Assembly: GCA_009192285.1 (NCBI GenBank)
Contig: WBVU01000010.1
Span: forward strand, 1,858,111-1,922,110
Length of the DNA stretch: 64,000 nucleotides
Source of the DNA: Morchella semilibera
Taxonomy: Eukaryota; Ascomycota; Pezizomycetes; Pezizales; Morchellaceae
Reading direction: 5' to 3'
The notes beneath the pieces are model-generated. The model saw only the letters and a program-made list of their open reading frames with translations. It ran no database searches and was not told the DNA's origin. Positions 10,911 to 22,328 of the stretch are shown here, one piece after another; the stretch's first letter is position 1, and the number at the start of each line of letters is the position of its first letter. A program made the position numbers and the translations under genes.

Positions 10911-12251
10911 ATGTCATTGCCAAACACCTACTCAGGTATATCTCCAATTATAACTGAAAACCCCTTTATTACTTATAGCCATGTACTTACTTTCTCTATG
11001 ATCGTGAAGGTCCTGTTAGAATAGCTGTGATTGGCGGCACCGGAATTTCACATCTTGAGCACGAAGGTTTTACCGTGAGTTATTTATTTGCTTGTCTAGA
11101 ATTTACTTCTTTTCCCATTCTTCCCATTCTTCCCCTTCCCCTTCCTCTTCCCCTTCCTCTCTCTCTCTTTTTTTTTTTTTTTTTGATCTTGAAGAATAAT
11201 ACAATAGCTGATAATCAATACCAACAGGCCGTTGCGTCGCTAGATGTCGACACTCCATATGGAAAGCCGTCTTCACCGATTACGATATTGCAAACCTCTG
11301 CCGGAGCCCCCATTGCTTTCCTTTCCCGACATGGTCTCCACCATGAACTTACACCCACTGAAGTTCCCAACCGTGCCAACATTGCTGCTCTCCGCTCCAT
11401 CGGTGTCAGGTCTGTGATCGCGTTTTCTGCGGTTGGTAGCTTGCAGGAAGAAATCAAGCCCAGAGACTTTGTTATCCCATCACAGATAATCGACCGTACC
11501 AAGGGGATCAGAGAGTTCACATTTTTCGAGAAGGGTGTTGTAGGACATGTTGGTTTCGCTGACCCGTTCGATGCTGCCCTCTCGAGGGTTATTGAAAGGG
11601 TTGCGAGCAGCGGGGTTTTAGAGGGGACCGACGTTAAGCTTCACAGTGATAAGCTTCTGATTTGTATGGGTATTGATCACCGGATTATTCCGAACAATTT
11701 AAATAAAGTTGGTACTGATTTTGGCGAAATAGAGGGTCCTCAATTTAGTACTAGGGCAGAAAGCAATCTCTACAGATCATGGGGTGGGGATGTTATCAAC
11801 ATGTAAGTGAAATCGCTTATATGAAACATATTTCCTTTATCAGCTAATTTATCTTCTAGGTCTGCACTTCCGGAATCTAAACTTGCCCGCGAAGCCGAGC
11901 TTGCTTACTGCATGATCTGCATGTCAACTGATTATGATTGCTGGAGTTTGTTCCCATTCATGACCTTTCCATCTAGAGATATCACTGATAAATTTGCCTT
12001 TGATAATAGAGGTCGGTGAAGAGGCTGTCACCGTTGAAACAGTCATGGGTAACATGCACGCCAATGGTGCCAACGCAAAGCGGCTTGTCGCTGCTGTTCT
12101 TCAGGAGTTGATTAAGGAGGAGCACCAAGACCTCGTCAACGCCAAACATGTGGAGGGCTCTTCAAAGTTCGCGTGCTGCACTGCACCTGCTGGGAGAGGC
12201 GCGGAGACGGTGAAGAAGTTGGAATGGTTGATGCCCGGGTACTTTTCTTAA
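10911..12251 (+). CDS. S-methyl-5'-thioadenosine phosphorylase
   Basis: This enzyme phosphorolyses methylthioadenosine, a polyamine by-product, to adenine and methylthioribose-1-phosphate in the methionine salvage pathway, in the cytosol. Six exons are read: 10911-10935, 11010-11074, 11228-11669, 11733-11802, 11860-11945 and 12010-12251, giving 309 aa, close to the family's size. The first exon (MSLPNTYSG) joins to [12 protein letters not shown] with the phosphate-binding GGTG at 18-21. Later hallmarks are [18 protein letters not shown], the split motif [11 protein letters not shown] created by the 11670-11732 intron, and STDYDCWK created by the last junction. All junctions keep frame. The third intron region (11075-11227) has a long CT tract before its acceptor. 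The last donor (GTTTGT) is weak but is required by the family alignment. The yeast orthologue is MEU1. Confidence 0.95.
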
Positions 12252-13291
12252 ATAGTGCTGGGAGTGGTCACAGTTTTGATACTCATAGGACATAACACTG
12301 CGTACCAACAAAATGATATATAGTATACTTCTAGGGCCTTTCTGGGAGTGGATAGTTCTAGAACAGAAGAGCATTCAAACATTTGTTTAACTGTTTGTAC
12401 GTGGCCCACAAAAGTTTCTCTCGCCACCTATGCATCACACTTAGGAATCTTTCCACTAATTGCGCAATTGCCCTCTACCTCGCAATCTGGTCCATGCTCT
12501 ACTTTCACTTGGAAACCGTCCTGCCTTCGCTACTCGTCAATAAGTCTGCTCCATACGGAGGTTTTGGCCTTCGAGCTACTACTTATACCTCTATCCACCA
12601 CACCTCCCCTTCCTTCAATATAATATGATAGGATTCAAACGTCAAAACAGCATTAATCATAGATGAAGTTCATCGAGTTCATGAAGTTAAATTAAAATAT
12701 GTGTAACCAGCTAAAAGGAAAGTGAGGCATTGTAGTACTGACTGCCTGCCTAGACAGGCATTCAGTGTCTTGTACTCTTGTCATATATAGCGTTTTCAAC
12801 CACTCGAAGGATCTACCCAGATATGCCCCAAACGCCAAGGGACATTACAGTTTCAAGCTTATCTGAAACTGCATACTAGCCCGAGTTTGTATGACACTAC
12901 CTATTCTCCCTAGGCTGATAGGGGTTGACGCCAGGGGAAAGCAACGCTAGCTCGGATCCCCGAACCGAACACCTTGGTATGCAGTACTGGAAATATTTGA
13001 CGATCTTGCAAGTAACAAGCCTTATGGGATTTCGGTGATATTAATTTCCATGGTACTATAGTGGTAAATACGACCCTTCAATTTACTGTCCAAAACTCAC
13101 CAAGATGCGAGTTAACTCGGTAGAAGAGATCGATTGTATATAAGTTCGGGATCGAATGGTCCTGTAAGTTAGCTTTCTGTGATTCATCAACAAAGGTATT
13201 CTCATCGATTTCTTATCCGTCAACTCTGACTATTCCCAAAGCTAGCTCTGTAGTTATCTTAAATCTTCCTTTCTTCTAATAGTTTGAGACT
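12252..13291. other. Spacer between phosphorylase gene and GH5 pseudogene
   Basis: No gene is supported; frames at 12348-12628 overlap in several registers and match nothing. A TATATAAG box at 13137-13144 lies about 150 bases before the GH5 start codon and is probably that gene's old promoter. Confidence 0.5.
13137..13144 (+). promoter_or_regulatory. TATA-like box of the GH5 locus
   Basis: TATATAAG lies 148 bases upstream of the ATG at 13292, a usual distance for a fungal TATA element. Only the sequence and the position support it. Confidence 0.4.
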
Positions 13292-14468
13292 ATGAAGACT
13301 TCGATCCTTCAATATTCTACTCTCTTGTCAGTCATATCACTGCCTGCATCATGGGCATGGCTTCCCTCTGTCGATAAGATACGTGGTGTTAATCTCGGCG
13401 GCCTTTTTATAATCGAACCTTGGATGCAAGCAAAGTCCTGGAGTACCATCGGGTGCTCAGCCTACAAGAGCGAGTTCGACTGTGTCATGAACCTTGGCTA
13501 GGAGGCCGCAAATGCGGCATTTTAAAAACACTGGGATACTTTCATTACCTAGGACGATATTACTTAGATTGTAGGGCTAGGTCTGAATACCGTCCGAATT
13601 CCGCTTGGATACTGGATAAAGGAGGACCTAGTTTACTCTGATAGTGAATACTTTCCCCAAGGCGGGTTCACCTACCTTGAGAGAGTCTGTAGTTAGGCGA
13701 AAGACGCGGGCCTCTATGTCATCCTTGACCTTCATGGCGCCCCAGGCGCTCAGCAAGCTGATCAACCTTTCACTGGACAGTATGCTTCAACCCCCGGGTT
13801 CTACATCGATTATCAATATGAGCGGGCCTACAAGTGGCTCGAGTGGATGACAAACGTAACACATACGAACTCCAATTTTGACACTGTATATGCAATTGAG
13901 GTTGTCAATGAGCCGCTCCAGACCGCCAGTTCGGTAACGACAATGATTGACACATACTACCCGACTGCAATGAGTAGAATCAACGCCATAGAAGAGGAGC
14001 TTGGAGTCTCCACTTCTAAAAAACTTCACGTGCAGATGATGAACCAGAAATGGGGATCTGGAGACCCTACAAAAGCGCTCACGGATGAAACATATGCATA
14101 TTACGATAATCATCACTACGTTAAATGGACCTCCGGTGTCACTGCTACCCGCGACGCCTACATGAAGCATTCATGCACAAACGATCGCGGCGGAAATTCC
14201 CCGGTTGTTGTTGGTGAATGGAGTTTGAGCCCAGCGGACGAGGATGGTACTGAGTTTAGCATCGATGCTTCTGATGCTGTTTCGTGGTACAGCAAATGGT
14301 GGGCCGCCCAGACCATCAGCTATGAGAAACAGGCGGGGTGGATCTTTTGGTGAAAATATTGGAGGTAGGATGGACTGGAGATGGGGCTACCAACAGGCTG
14401 CTGCGGCGGGTGTTATCCCAAGTGATGCTTCGGAGGGAGCTAAGTCCTCAGTTTGCGACGGATATTAA
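13292..14468 (+). pseudogene. Broken secreted GH5 exo-beta-1,3-glucanase
   Basis: The locus encodes, in pieces, a secreted glucan 1,3-beta-glucosidase-like GH5 protein. It has a signal peptide (MKTSILQYSTLLSV...WAW), then [44 protein letters not shown] with the acid/base Glu, VVGEWSLS with the nucleophile Glu, GWIFW, and the tail DWRWGYQ...VCDGY. One frame runs through nearly all of this but is cut by five stops between 13499 and 13696: TAG at 13499, 13550, 13565 and 13694, and TAA at 13523. Family alignment places Gln or Trp codons at these sites, so each is a single C-to-T or G-to-A change in a CpA context. A small deletion after GWIFW near 14350 shifts the frame before the tail. Both catalytic residues survive. 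The coding remnant is otherwise well preserved, so inactivation looks fairly recent. Introns do not explain the stops. Confidence 0.85.
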
Positions 14469-16307
14469 GCGATTTTCTCTTTTTGCAGACAGAGCGCGTT
14501 TATTCTAGACCTTAGGTTCAAATGATTACACACACAAAACACTACACGAGATTAGTATTTATTGAATTAGACCAAGGTTTTAATTACGTCCGAGTGATGA
14601 TACATGATCGGTCATGCTATCGAGAATCAAAGCCTACTTCAAAGGAACAAGATTTCGAGTTGCATAAACCATTGTGACAAACTTTAAATACTTCAACGAA
14701 AAGCTATATGCAATTACAATAAGGATGTAGATACATGTATTTGGGTATGTTCTACCTACTGTTCGCGGCCGTGACAGACAATATTACGTGTATGGGGGCG
14801 CTAGTAAACCGCAAGGATATCCCATCAACAAAGATATTCACACGTTGAATATAACTAGAACCTTAATAAAGCACTACGAAAATATTACATAGATGGTAAT
14901 AGCTTAATAGATCAAACACTACATGTAGGTCTGGGCTTTAAGCAATCGTGGAACTCTAAGCACACACAACACCTCATTGATATATTGTGTAGCTGGTAGA
15001 ATGTATAGATACATGCACGGCCGCACTCGAAAAACTTGGCGCCGCCGGGCCAAATCACGAGGGAGTCCTTTCTGCTTTCCAATTCTCTGAGAGCTAATTG
15101 CGCAACTCGTAGGCACCAGCTCATGCAGGACTCTTCCAATGCGGCTGCACTGTTATGTATAAGGGCCTGTTTGTTTTACTCGGATTGGGCCTAATCCATG
15201 CCAATTACTCGGCCGAGGGGCCATTCCACGGCGCGGGATCTTCCGTCTCTGTGAAGCAGAGCCGCTTGCACCAGCCACTGACAGCCAGCACATGCGGGTA
15301 TCGGCACAACTTTATCTTTATTTCCCACCCCTCAACCCGCTGAGAAATCAATTTGTAGGTTTCTAATGGCTTATCAAGCAGCAATCATTGTGTGACAGCA
15401 TAATCGCTTCATCATCATCACGCTCCTCCATACTTTGTCACGCTAGAAAATACCATCCTGATGCTAAATCGAACAGCCACGAATATAATAAGTAATAGTA
15501 CTATTTTAAATTTTAATATACGGATTGCATTGTTCTTCAAACCGCGATAGAGCGCAGTGTACTTCAGTCCATTTCGCTGTGATAGATTATCCTCCAAGAT
15601 TATGTGTATAGCTTTTGCATACTGCCTGTGGTACATAGAATGCGAACTCAGTCCGAGAGTTTCTGCGATACTCTCTACCTGAGGCATCAAAGTGCAAAAG
15701 GTCTATTCTTGGTTCAGGAATGTGCATTTTGCTATTGAACTTAGCAGTGTATATGGCCAGAAACTAGCTACTAAAGGAAATATCCGACGCTGATCTCTAT
15801 CTCAACCAATCACTTCAGCTGAAATCCCTGCACAAAGGTAATCAAGTGGTGAGTTTCTGGAGCACGGTGGTTCAAACATGAATACAATCAAACATATTGC
15901 AGAAAGTGCTTATTTTATCCCTGGATGAACAACAAGGAATACGTACTTGTGCGGGGGGGCTGCATGTATGGCGGAATCATTAGCAATATCACATGTGGCG
16001 CTTAGAATTTCAAAGGTAGCATTTGTAAATGCTTCGAAATCGCGAATATCACGATATCAATGGTTGTTGTTGACATTACATGAAAGTATTGCCCCATATT
16101 TCGTGATAGTTTGCACATGGGACACAGAGTAATGTAACTTCGGGTATCATTGGCCCATAAAAGGCTAGGTATAGTTCTCAGAAGTATATATATTCAGCAC
16201 GAATTCCTCTCTCCCGACCTCACCAACACCACTCACATATCTGTCTTACTACATCTTCACCAGCAAACAATCTCTCGTCAAGCTTCTAAAACATTGCAAT
16301 CATCAAA
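14469..16307. other. Spacer
   Basis: No gene is supported. TACATGTA palindromes occur at about 14732 and 14921. An open frame at 15418-15690 (minus) has one hydrophobic stretch but no homology that I recognise. TATA-like elements near 16155-16166 and 16185-16194 belong to the next gene. Confidence 0.5.
16185..16194 (+). promoter_or_regulatory. TATA-like box of the NmrA-like gene
   Basis: TATATATATT lies about 115 bases before the start codon at 16308, followed by a CT-rich leader. A second candidate, CATAAAAGG, lies 20-30 bases further upstream. Confidence 0.45.
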
Positions 16308-17365
16308 ATGTCTCCTGTTAACATCATCCAAGTCGGTGTAAGTGCAATCCACACTACTCTTTACAAATCCCTCTTTCAGAATTTACCTTTGCCTGCTTTT
16401 TCGTAGTAGACGAGAGGAATATAAATCTAATATTTTCTAGGCTGCTGGTAACCTTGGCCCTAGCGTCTACAAGGCTCTCAATGAAAACCCCGACTTCAAC
16501 GTCACAGTACTTAGCCGCGAGGGCTCTCAGAATAAACCTATCGATGGGGCCAAAGTTGTAACAGCAGATTATTCATCACACGAACAACTCGTCTCGGCAT
16601 TCAAAGGACAAGATGCCGTTGTTTCAACTGTCGGAGCTCCTGCTCTTCCTGACCAAACCAAGTTCATCGACGCTGCCATCGAGGCCGGGGTAAAGTACTT
16701 CATTCCTAGCGAATTCGGTGGAAACACCTCAAACGAAAAGACTGGATCACTGGCTGTATTTCGTGCGAAGGTCAATACACGAAAGTATCTTGAGCAGAAG
16801 GCTGCAGATGGGAAGATTAGCTACATCATCATTAACAACGGACCTTTCTTCGATTGGGGTATGAATTCTCGTGCTCTAATATTATACCTGGTCACCGCTA
16901 ATTTAGAAATGAATAGGCCTTAAAACTGGTTTCCTTGGCTTTAAGGGAGCCGAGAAGAAGGCTACACTCTACGACGGTGGCTCAGTACCCTTCAGCACCA
17001 CTACCCTAGCTTCTATCGGCCAATCAGTCGCTGCTGCCCTATCTAACCCCGACAAGTTCAAGAACAGAGCTATCTATGTCCACTCTGCCGTCACCACCCA
17101 ACGTGATCTCCTAAATCTTTTCGAGAAACACACTGGCGCTAAATGGGAAATTGAAGAGAAGAGCACAGCTGAGATCGAGAAAGCGACCAACGCGAAGCTT
17201 GCCCAGGGAGACTTCAGCACCATCTGGCACTTGATCTTCCGGAGTTTGTGGGGTGAGGGCTATGGTGGAAGATTCGAGAATGTTAGCAACGAGGATTTGG
17301 GAGTTAAGGAGTTAAGCGGGCAGGAAATCGAGGAGCTCGTTAAGGCCACAATTGGGGTGCAGTGA
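16308..17365 (+). CDS. NmrA/isoflavone-reductase-like NAD(P)-dependent oxidoreductase
   Basis: Three exons (16308-16337, 16441-16858, 16917-17365) encode 298 aa of the NmrA-like/isoflavone reductase group of atypical short-chain dehydrogenases. The Rossmann motif GAAGNLGP (residues 10-17) is assembled across the first intron. Further family marks are VVSTVGAP, the KYFIPSEFGG block typical of PCBER and isoflavone-reductase-like proteins, and IINNGPFFDW before the second intron. Members reduce aromatic or phenylpropanoid-like substrates with NADPH, or act as redox sensors. The substrate here is unknown. There is no signal peptide, so it is presumably cytosolic. Introns use GTAAGT and GTATGA donors. 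A possible AATAAA signal (TAAATAAATGCC) lies about 55 bases after the stop. Reading frame and length (about 300 aa) are normal for the family. Confidence 0.92.
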
Positions 17366-18477
17366 GGCGTTTGTGTTTGCGTTATGTAATTTAGTAGTTG
17401 TGCTAAAAGGCCTACATACTAAATAAATGCCAAGAATCTGGCTGCAGTGGACGAAAGACCCTGAATGCACGAACCTGATTATTCAGTATTGAGCGAACTA
17501 TATATTAAATGAGCCTTATGAGTTGTGTGCACGTATGAGTTATCGGTCAATCAATCGAAATTAATGGGTTAGACAAACAAACAAATAAATAAACCGGGCG
17601 TTGCATCATATAATATCACTCGTTAGGCTTGATCATTGTTGTTGTTGTTGCTGTTGTTGTTACATCTTGTTGGGGGAGATCGTTATGTGACTTGAATTAA
17701 ATAGTGGATGTACGCATATAAGTGCGTGTAGCCGCGGGTCAGGTGTGGCGGGCGTGGTGGTGGTGGCAGCAGGTGTCGACTTCCTCAACTGATCAAACAA
17801 AACGCCCCAACATGATTTGAAAGGTTACCTTTAGGGATATTTATACTGAAACTTTTAATGTCCAAAAATAACCAGCCGAACTCCCTGTCACGAGTCAAGA
17901 ATGCTTGAGCTAGGTTAGTTGAATCGAACCTGCAGTGTATTTCAAGGCCGATGCACTGGCTATATTCATAGAGCCTAAGTTTGAGTTCGACCGAGACGTG
18001 CGTAATATGAAACTCAGTGGCTTTAAAACTTCCTGTTTACTTTATACGATGGTAAGGGGAGGTAACTTAAAGGTGTCCAAATTCGTGGAAGGTGAATACA
18101 AATATATAATCTGCTAGCGCCGATGGAATCGATTAAACGTAAATCGATCACAAAAACTAACAAGCAAGCTACCAAACATATGGGCTCAAAGGTTCTTCTG
18201 TGGCGGCTTGGGAAAACATTATGTCAAGCCAGTATAAATCTAAGTATCTTATCCCATCTAAGATAAATTGACTGTGCTGCAGCTGGCCACCATAAGGCCG
18301 GGCTGGGAACGAGGCTAGGTTATCTGCATGTTTAAAAATACGCAGTGTATGAAAAACCATATAAATCAAGAGAAATCACTAATCATTGAGCTCATGTATG
18401 AAAGGTTTAAGCATAAAAATACATGTGTTTCGAATAAATCCCTTCTCATGTAAGTTAACTCTCACGACCACTCTCTC
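17366..18477. other. Spacer with simple repeats
   Basis: No gene is supported. A GTT microsatellite lies at about 17636-17661, with AAACAAATAAAT and GGTGGTGGTGG tracts nearby (17576-17592, 17754-17768). A 17-bp near-tandem duplication of CTCTCACGACCACT at about 18459-18490 runs into the stop codon of the esterase gene on the other strand. Confidence 0.5.
17636..17661. repeat. GTT trinucleotide microsatellite
   Basis: About eight GTT units, interrupted once by GCT, downstream of the NmrA-like gene. Confidence 0.8.
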
Positions 18478-19515
18478 TCACGACCACTCCCTAAAGAACT
18501 CTAAGATTCTCGGTGTTGCAATGACCAGGTCAGCCCCTGTCTGCTCTGTCCCCGGCCACTTGTGCGCCAAATTAGTCTCGTTGTAGGCTACCAAAACTCT
18601 CTTCCCGTCGGTCTCTCCGCAGTTCCAAACATCCTTCCAAACCAAGCCATTCCTTAGGATCTCCCTAGAATCAGGCTCCTTGCTACATCCGTCACGAGAT
18701 GCTTTATCTTCGAGCCAACTCCTAATGCTAGGTAGCTCGCCGCCTCTCCCCGTACCACCATAATATGGGATCTTCATGCAAAACAGATTAGTAAACTATC
18801 ATTAACTGATTAGTGGAAGTGGAAAACCCACAGTAGTATCGTTCATCCCGTGGAAGTCCATAATCGGTATATATTCCCTCTCCGTAGTAGGGTTACAAGG
18901 TATTCTAGTTCCCGGGTAAAAGGCTCCCGAAACAGCCGCAAAAGCAGTGATTCGAAGTGACATTGCAGAGTCACAGGTTAGTAATCCCACGAAACCTCCA
19001 CCGTTGGATTTGCCGGAGGCATAGATGCGATCAGTATCAATGCAGAGCGTAGACTCGAGCTGGTCCAAGACGTCACTCGTAAAGGAGACATCGTCGACAC
19101 CGGGAGCAGAGTAAGAGGCACCTTGCCAGGAATTCTGTGCCGTGTCAGTTTAAATCTTGGTTGTGAGCGTTGTGAAGGCAGTAGATACATCGACCCCGTT
19201 TGGATACACAACGACGAACTCAGTATTCCACTTCTCCAATGAAAATTCTGATATTTTTTCTTGATCCTCCGCTGTTCTTGTGTTCCCATGGTATGAAAGT
19301 ATCAATGGTGCCGCAGTGTCGCGTTTGTAGCTACTCGGGACATATAGCCTGTAAGTTCTATCAATACCTCCTGATTTGATTGAAAACTGTTGACTTGAAC
19401 CCCCAGCACTTGAGTTTGTTGGGAGGGCGGTTCCGCATCCTGCCGATTTTGCAGCAGAAACGAGATTGGAGGAGAGGAGGACAAAAAGAGACGTAAAGTG
19501 AAGTGATTTCAGCAT
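18478..19515 (-). CDS. Secreted CE1 esterase (feruloyl esterase / PHB depolymerase type)
   Basis: Read on the minus strand as exons 19189-19515, 18832-19134 and 18478-18771, giving 307 aa. The N-terminus (MLKSLHFTSLFVLLSSNLVSA) is a signal peptide, so the enzyme is secreted. The alpha/beta-hydrolase parts are PLILSYHGNTRTA (oxyanion region), the nucleophile elbow GKSNGGG with Ser152, FHGMND with Asp208 near the second junction, and AHKWPG with His280. This arrangement matches the CE1 group that includes type C/D feruloyl esterases and LpqC-like PHB depolymerases. It would release ferulic or related acids from xylan or pectin side chains, but the exact ester is not predictable. Introns (19135-19188 and 18772-18831) use GTATCT and GTGGGT donors. 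The last codons overlap a short tandem repeat. Confidence 0.9.
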
Positions 19516-20508
19516 TTTTACTGAGACGTAGACTCATAAACTATAGCTATTGAACTTGAGAGGATTTGTGGGCTTAGGTACCTTATTATATCACCGGCCG
19601 GTTAGGACTCGGATATTGTGCCGAAGTTGATTATTACTACATGTAGTACTTACATATTATGATTATACGTGAAGGTCCTTTACTGAGGTGATATCATTCA
19701 GTAAGGCATGTATGCAAGCGAAGTCACACGAAAATTATAGTGGACATGTAATCACTGCAATTGAAAGGCTCACCGGGTGAGTGATCACTGGTGATCGCCA
19801 GTGATATACTTTTAAGAATATATAATCGTTATTTGACTCATATTACCTTAAGCAGCTACTGCCACATTTAGTCTCGTCCCCAACCCATTCAGCGTTTCTT
19901 AGTAGTGGCGGTTAAGTTTGGTATAGGATACATATGTTGTAGAAAATTAAATTGGAGCAGTGACTTTTTGGGGTCGGGGCATAGCATAACAGCCGGGAAA
20001 CAAGGGGGGGATGGTACACACGAACCTTTTGGGTACGCATTACATGAGAATTTGCGTAAGTAGAGTCAGCTCCATACTCCGATTAACTGGCAGACTCTGG
20101 GTCAGCCAGCACCAATCAGGTTACCAGAAAATGGGGCCGGCTTCATCTGCGCAAATTCTCTATTATCCCAAACCACCAAAAAAGGGATGAGACTAAGCGG
20201 CTACAGATATGTAATTTACCTTAATTTCCGTAATACAGTAACCAACAAAGCCAGGAATTCCAAAAAGTAGCTGCGGACCAGAAGACAAAGAGGAAGAAAG
20301 AAAGAAAAGAGCCCACTCAGTTCTCAACATCCTAAATATATGGTATCCCTTATCATAAATTTCGCCTCTGAAACCGCTTATGAATTTGTTTTACCATGAA
20401 AACGTACTTGGGGGAACTATTACTAGGCCCTAGCCGACCTAGTACTAGGATATCTATCCTAGAGCTCTTACAGCAAATCTACCACATCCACAGCAGGGGC
20501 TAATACTT
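19516..20508. other. Spacer with a small inverted-repeat element
   Basis: No gene is supported. It has a TACATGTA palindrome at about 19637, a small inverted-repeat segment at 20046-20160, and a purine-rich stretch (GAGGAAGAAAGAAAGAAAAGA) near 20290. Confidence 0.5.
20046..20160. mobile_element. Possible small MITE with 11-bp terminal inverted repeats
   Basis: GAGAATTTGCG at 20046-20056 is matched exactly by CGCAAATTCTC at 20150-20160. The 115-bp segment has no coding potential. The arms are short and no target duplication is clear, so the call is tentative. Confidence 0.4.
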
Positions 20509-21943
20509 CTAATGCCCACCCCATAACCATCTATTCAAGCCCCTCTCCTTAATCAATGCTTTGATCCTAGCCATCTCGCTCTCGGCTTTTTCATTCCACT
20601 TATTTATCTTTTCCGACTCTTTTTCTGCTCCTTCTGTCCCATTGGGGCTACTGGCGTGCTCTGGGTCCATAGTAGCAGCAGCAGCGTCCTTTACAAGAAC
20701 CGGAAAACATGCCCAACTCCATGGTGGCTCGTTAAGTGTGTTTACAGTAGTTTCCCATTTGCTGCGTCGATTAGGGGAGATGATTATCTGCTTTGGAGAT
20801 ATATATGTGGGGCTTTCTGGGGTTGGAGTCCAGGCCCATTGTATCCGATGGAGTTCATAAAATCCTATGCGGTCCCCTGCTGTATCCGCCGTCCATCCCC
20901 CTTCTAAGTCCGTCTGACTTGGGGGTGGAAAAAGATCAAACTCCCTGCAAAATAACGAGAACAGTGCCTTATCACGGGAATAGGGGAATCTGCCGTTCAA
21001 GGCCTGTGCAAAAAAAAAACATTTAGTCTAGTCATGCACACACTTAGGGTTAAGGCTTATCTAGCACCAACGAAGTATATAGATGCATGGTAATTAGAAA
21101 GAGGTATTCTAGTGCCTCACCTCTGTTTGTAAACGTTGCTGTAAAACTTTCATTCGTACAATCTCCAACACAGACATGGCAGGTCGCCTGCCGGGACCTG
21201 ACTCAAGATACCGTACCAGGCTGTCGGTGAGGCCGGGTTGGGTAAGTCCGTTCGCAATAAGGGCACGGCGAAGGTGATTCGTTTTAGCTTCGCGTGAGTT
21301 TAAACGGGCAGCACGACGCTCACGACTTTTAGAGACGCGGTCGGCAAGGAAAGACCTAAGATCATTGCCAGCCCCGACATGAATCCGAGTTGCAAGTGCA
21401 CGAACTTCTGGCCCTAGAAAGAGGGTTGTAATCCCATTGATACTATAATACTGCCCGGAGCGAATGCCCGAAGCGAATAGGTCTTGTTTCTTCAAATGAT
21501 ACCTAATAGGCATCAGTAGGCAAATATATTTCCTGGCACAAAAAAATGGGGAAGGACTTTTTCATAGCATCCGTCATGGTTATTTTTTCGTCCCATTCCT
21601 GCTTATCACACACCTTGCAACAGGCCAGAAAGCTTGACATGATAGCACGACGTTTAGTCTTTTTGCCGCAAAATTCACAATGCCACTGCACATGGCGCAA
21701 TAGACGCTCTCTGTTTGTTGGCCTTGCGGTGGGTACGGGACCAGATTTATTGGCAAGACGAGTAGCAAGGATATGATAGCTATAGGCTTCGACAAGAGCA
21801 TTAAGGTTCCTGCAAACAGCTGATAGAGCTAGATATGAATGGTTGGAACATGGTGTTGCTGCATAGAGGTAAGAGAGGATATTGTAAGAGACATCAATGG
21901 GAAGTGATTCAAGAGTCGGCCGGGACATGTAAGCTGCAGTCAC
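20509..21943 (-). CDS. F-box protein with Cys-rich motif
   Basis: Three minus-strand exons (21558-21943, 21121-21502, 20509-21003) give 420 aa. The N-terminus holds an F-box (LESLPIDVSYNILSYLY, about residues 9-25), which would bind Skp1 and recruit substrates to an SCF ubiquitin ligase. A Cys-pair motif follows (WHCEFCG and CCKVC, about residues 90-116), as seen in many fungal F-box proteins. The rest is charged and unrecognised. The first intron (21503-21557, 55 bp) has a poor donor (GTCCTT) but a good branch site (CTACTGATG) and restores MKK-YHLKKQDLF, the expected continuation; the second (21004-21120) uses GTGAGG. Start could be residue 1 or 6. It is divergent from another F-box gene 385 bp away. 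Confidence 0.82.
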
Positions 21944-22328
21944 AGGTTCCGAGCTGTAAATACAGTAGATAAGAATGGGCTAAAGGCTAAGGGCTATGAT
22001 GAGTGGTGCTGGGTGAGAATATATGATGTGCTGATAACTGCAAAGGTCAGGGTAACGAGAGCCAAGACATGTATATGTGCATACATGTATGTATATATGT
22101 ATACCGATTGCGTACATTTGGTACCTACAAAGCATTTGGTACCTACAAAGGCCAGGTGTTAGCCTTCTACGGATTAGTGTGTCTTACTTATGTTACACCT
22201 AGGTCACAAGTACATGCAGTTTCCTTTCCTTCTTCAGGTTATGTACTTGGAATAGGATTTTTTGATACAAGCCGAATAATTTCCATCACAGAGCATCTCT
22301 TCTGGCCGCAATCAATTTCTTATATAAA
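21944..22328. promoter_or_regulatory. Shared divergent promoter region of two F-box genes
   Basis: This 385-bp stretch lies between two divergently transcribed F-box genes, so it must hold both promoters. It has TATA-like ATGTATATATGTATA sequences (about 22086-22103), a TACATGTA palindrome at about 22083, and an exact 18-bp tandem duplication at 22115-22150. Confidence 0.5.
22115..22150. repeat. 18-bp tandem duplication in promoter
   Basis: Two identical adjacent copies of CATTTGGTACCTACAAAG (22115-22132 and 22133-22150) lie upstream of the F-box/ankyrin gene. Each includes the palindrome GGTACC. Confidence 0.85.

Noticed and set aside
13441-13700. Introns explaining the stops in the GH5 gene
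   Set aside because: The family protein sequence continues through every stop in the same frame, so removing the stretch as an intron would delete conserved residues.
15418-15690. A 90-codon minus-strand gene with one hydrophobic stretch
   Set aside because: It is isolated, AT-rich and without homology or promoter signs.
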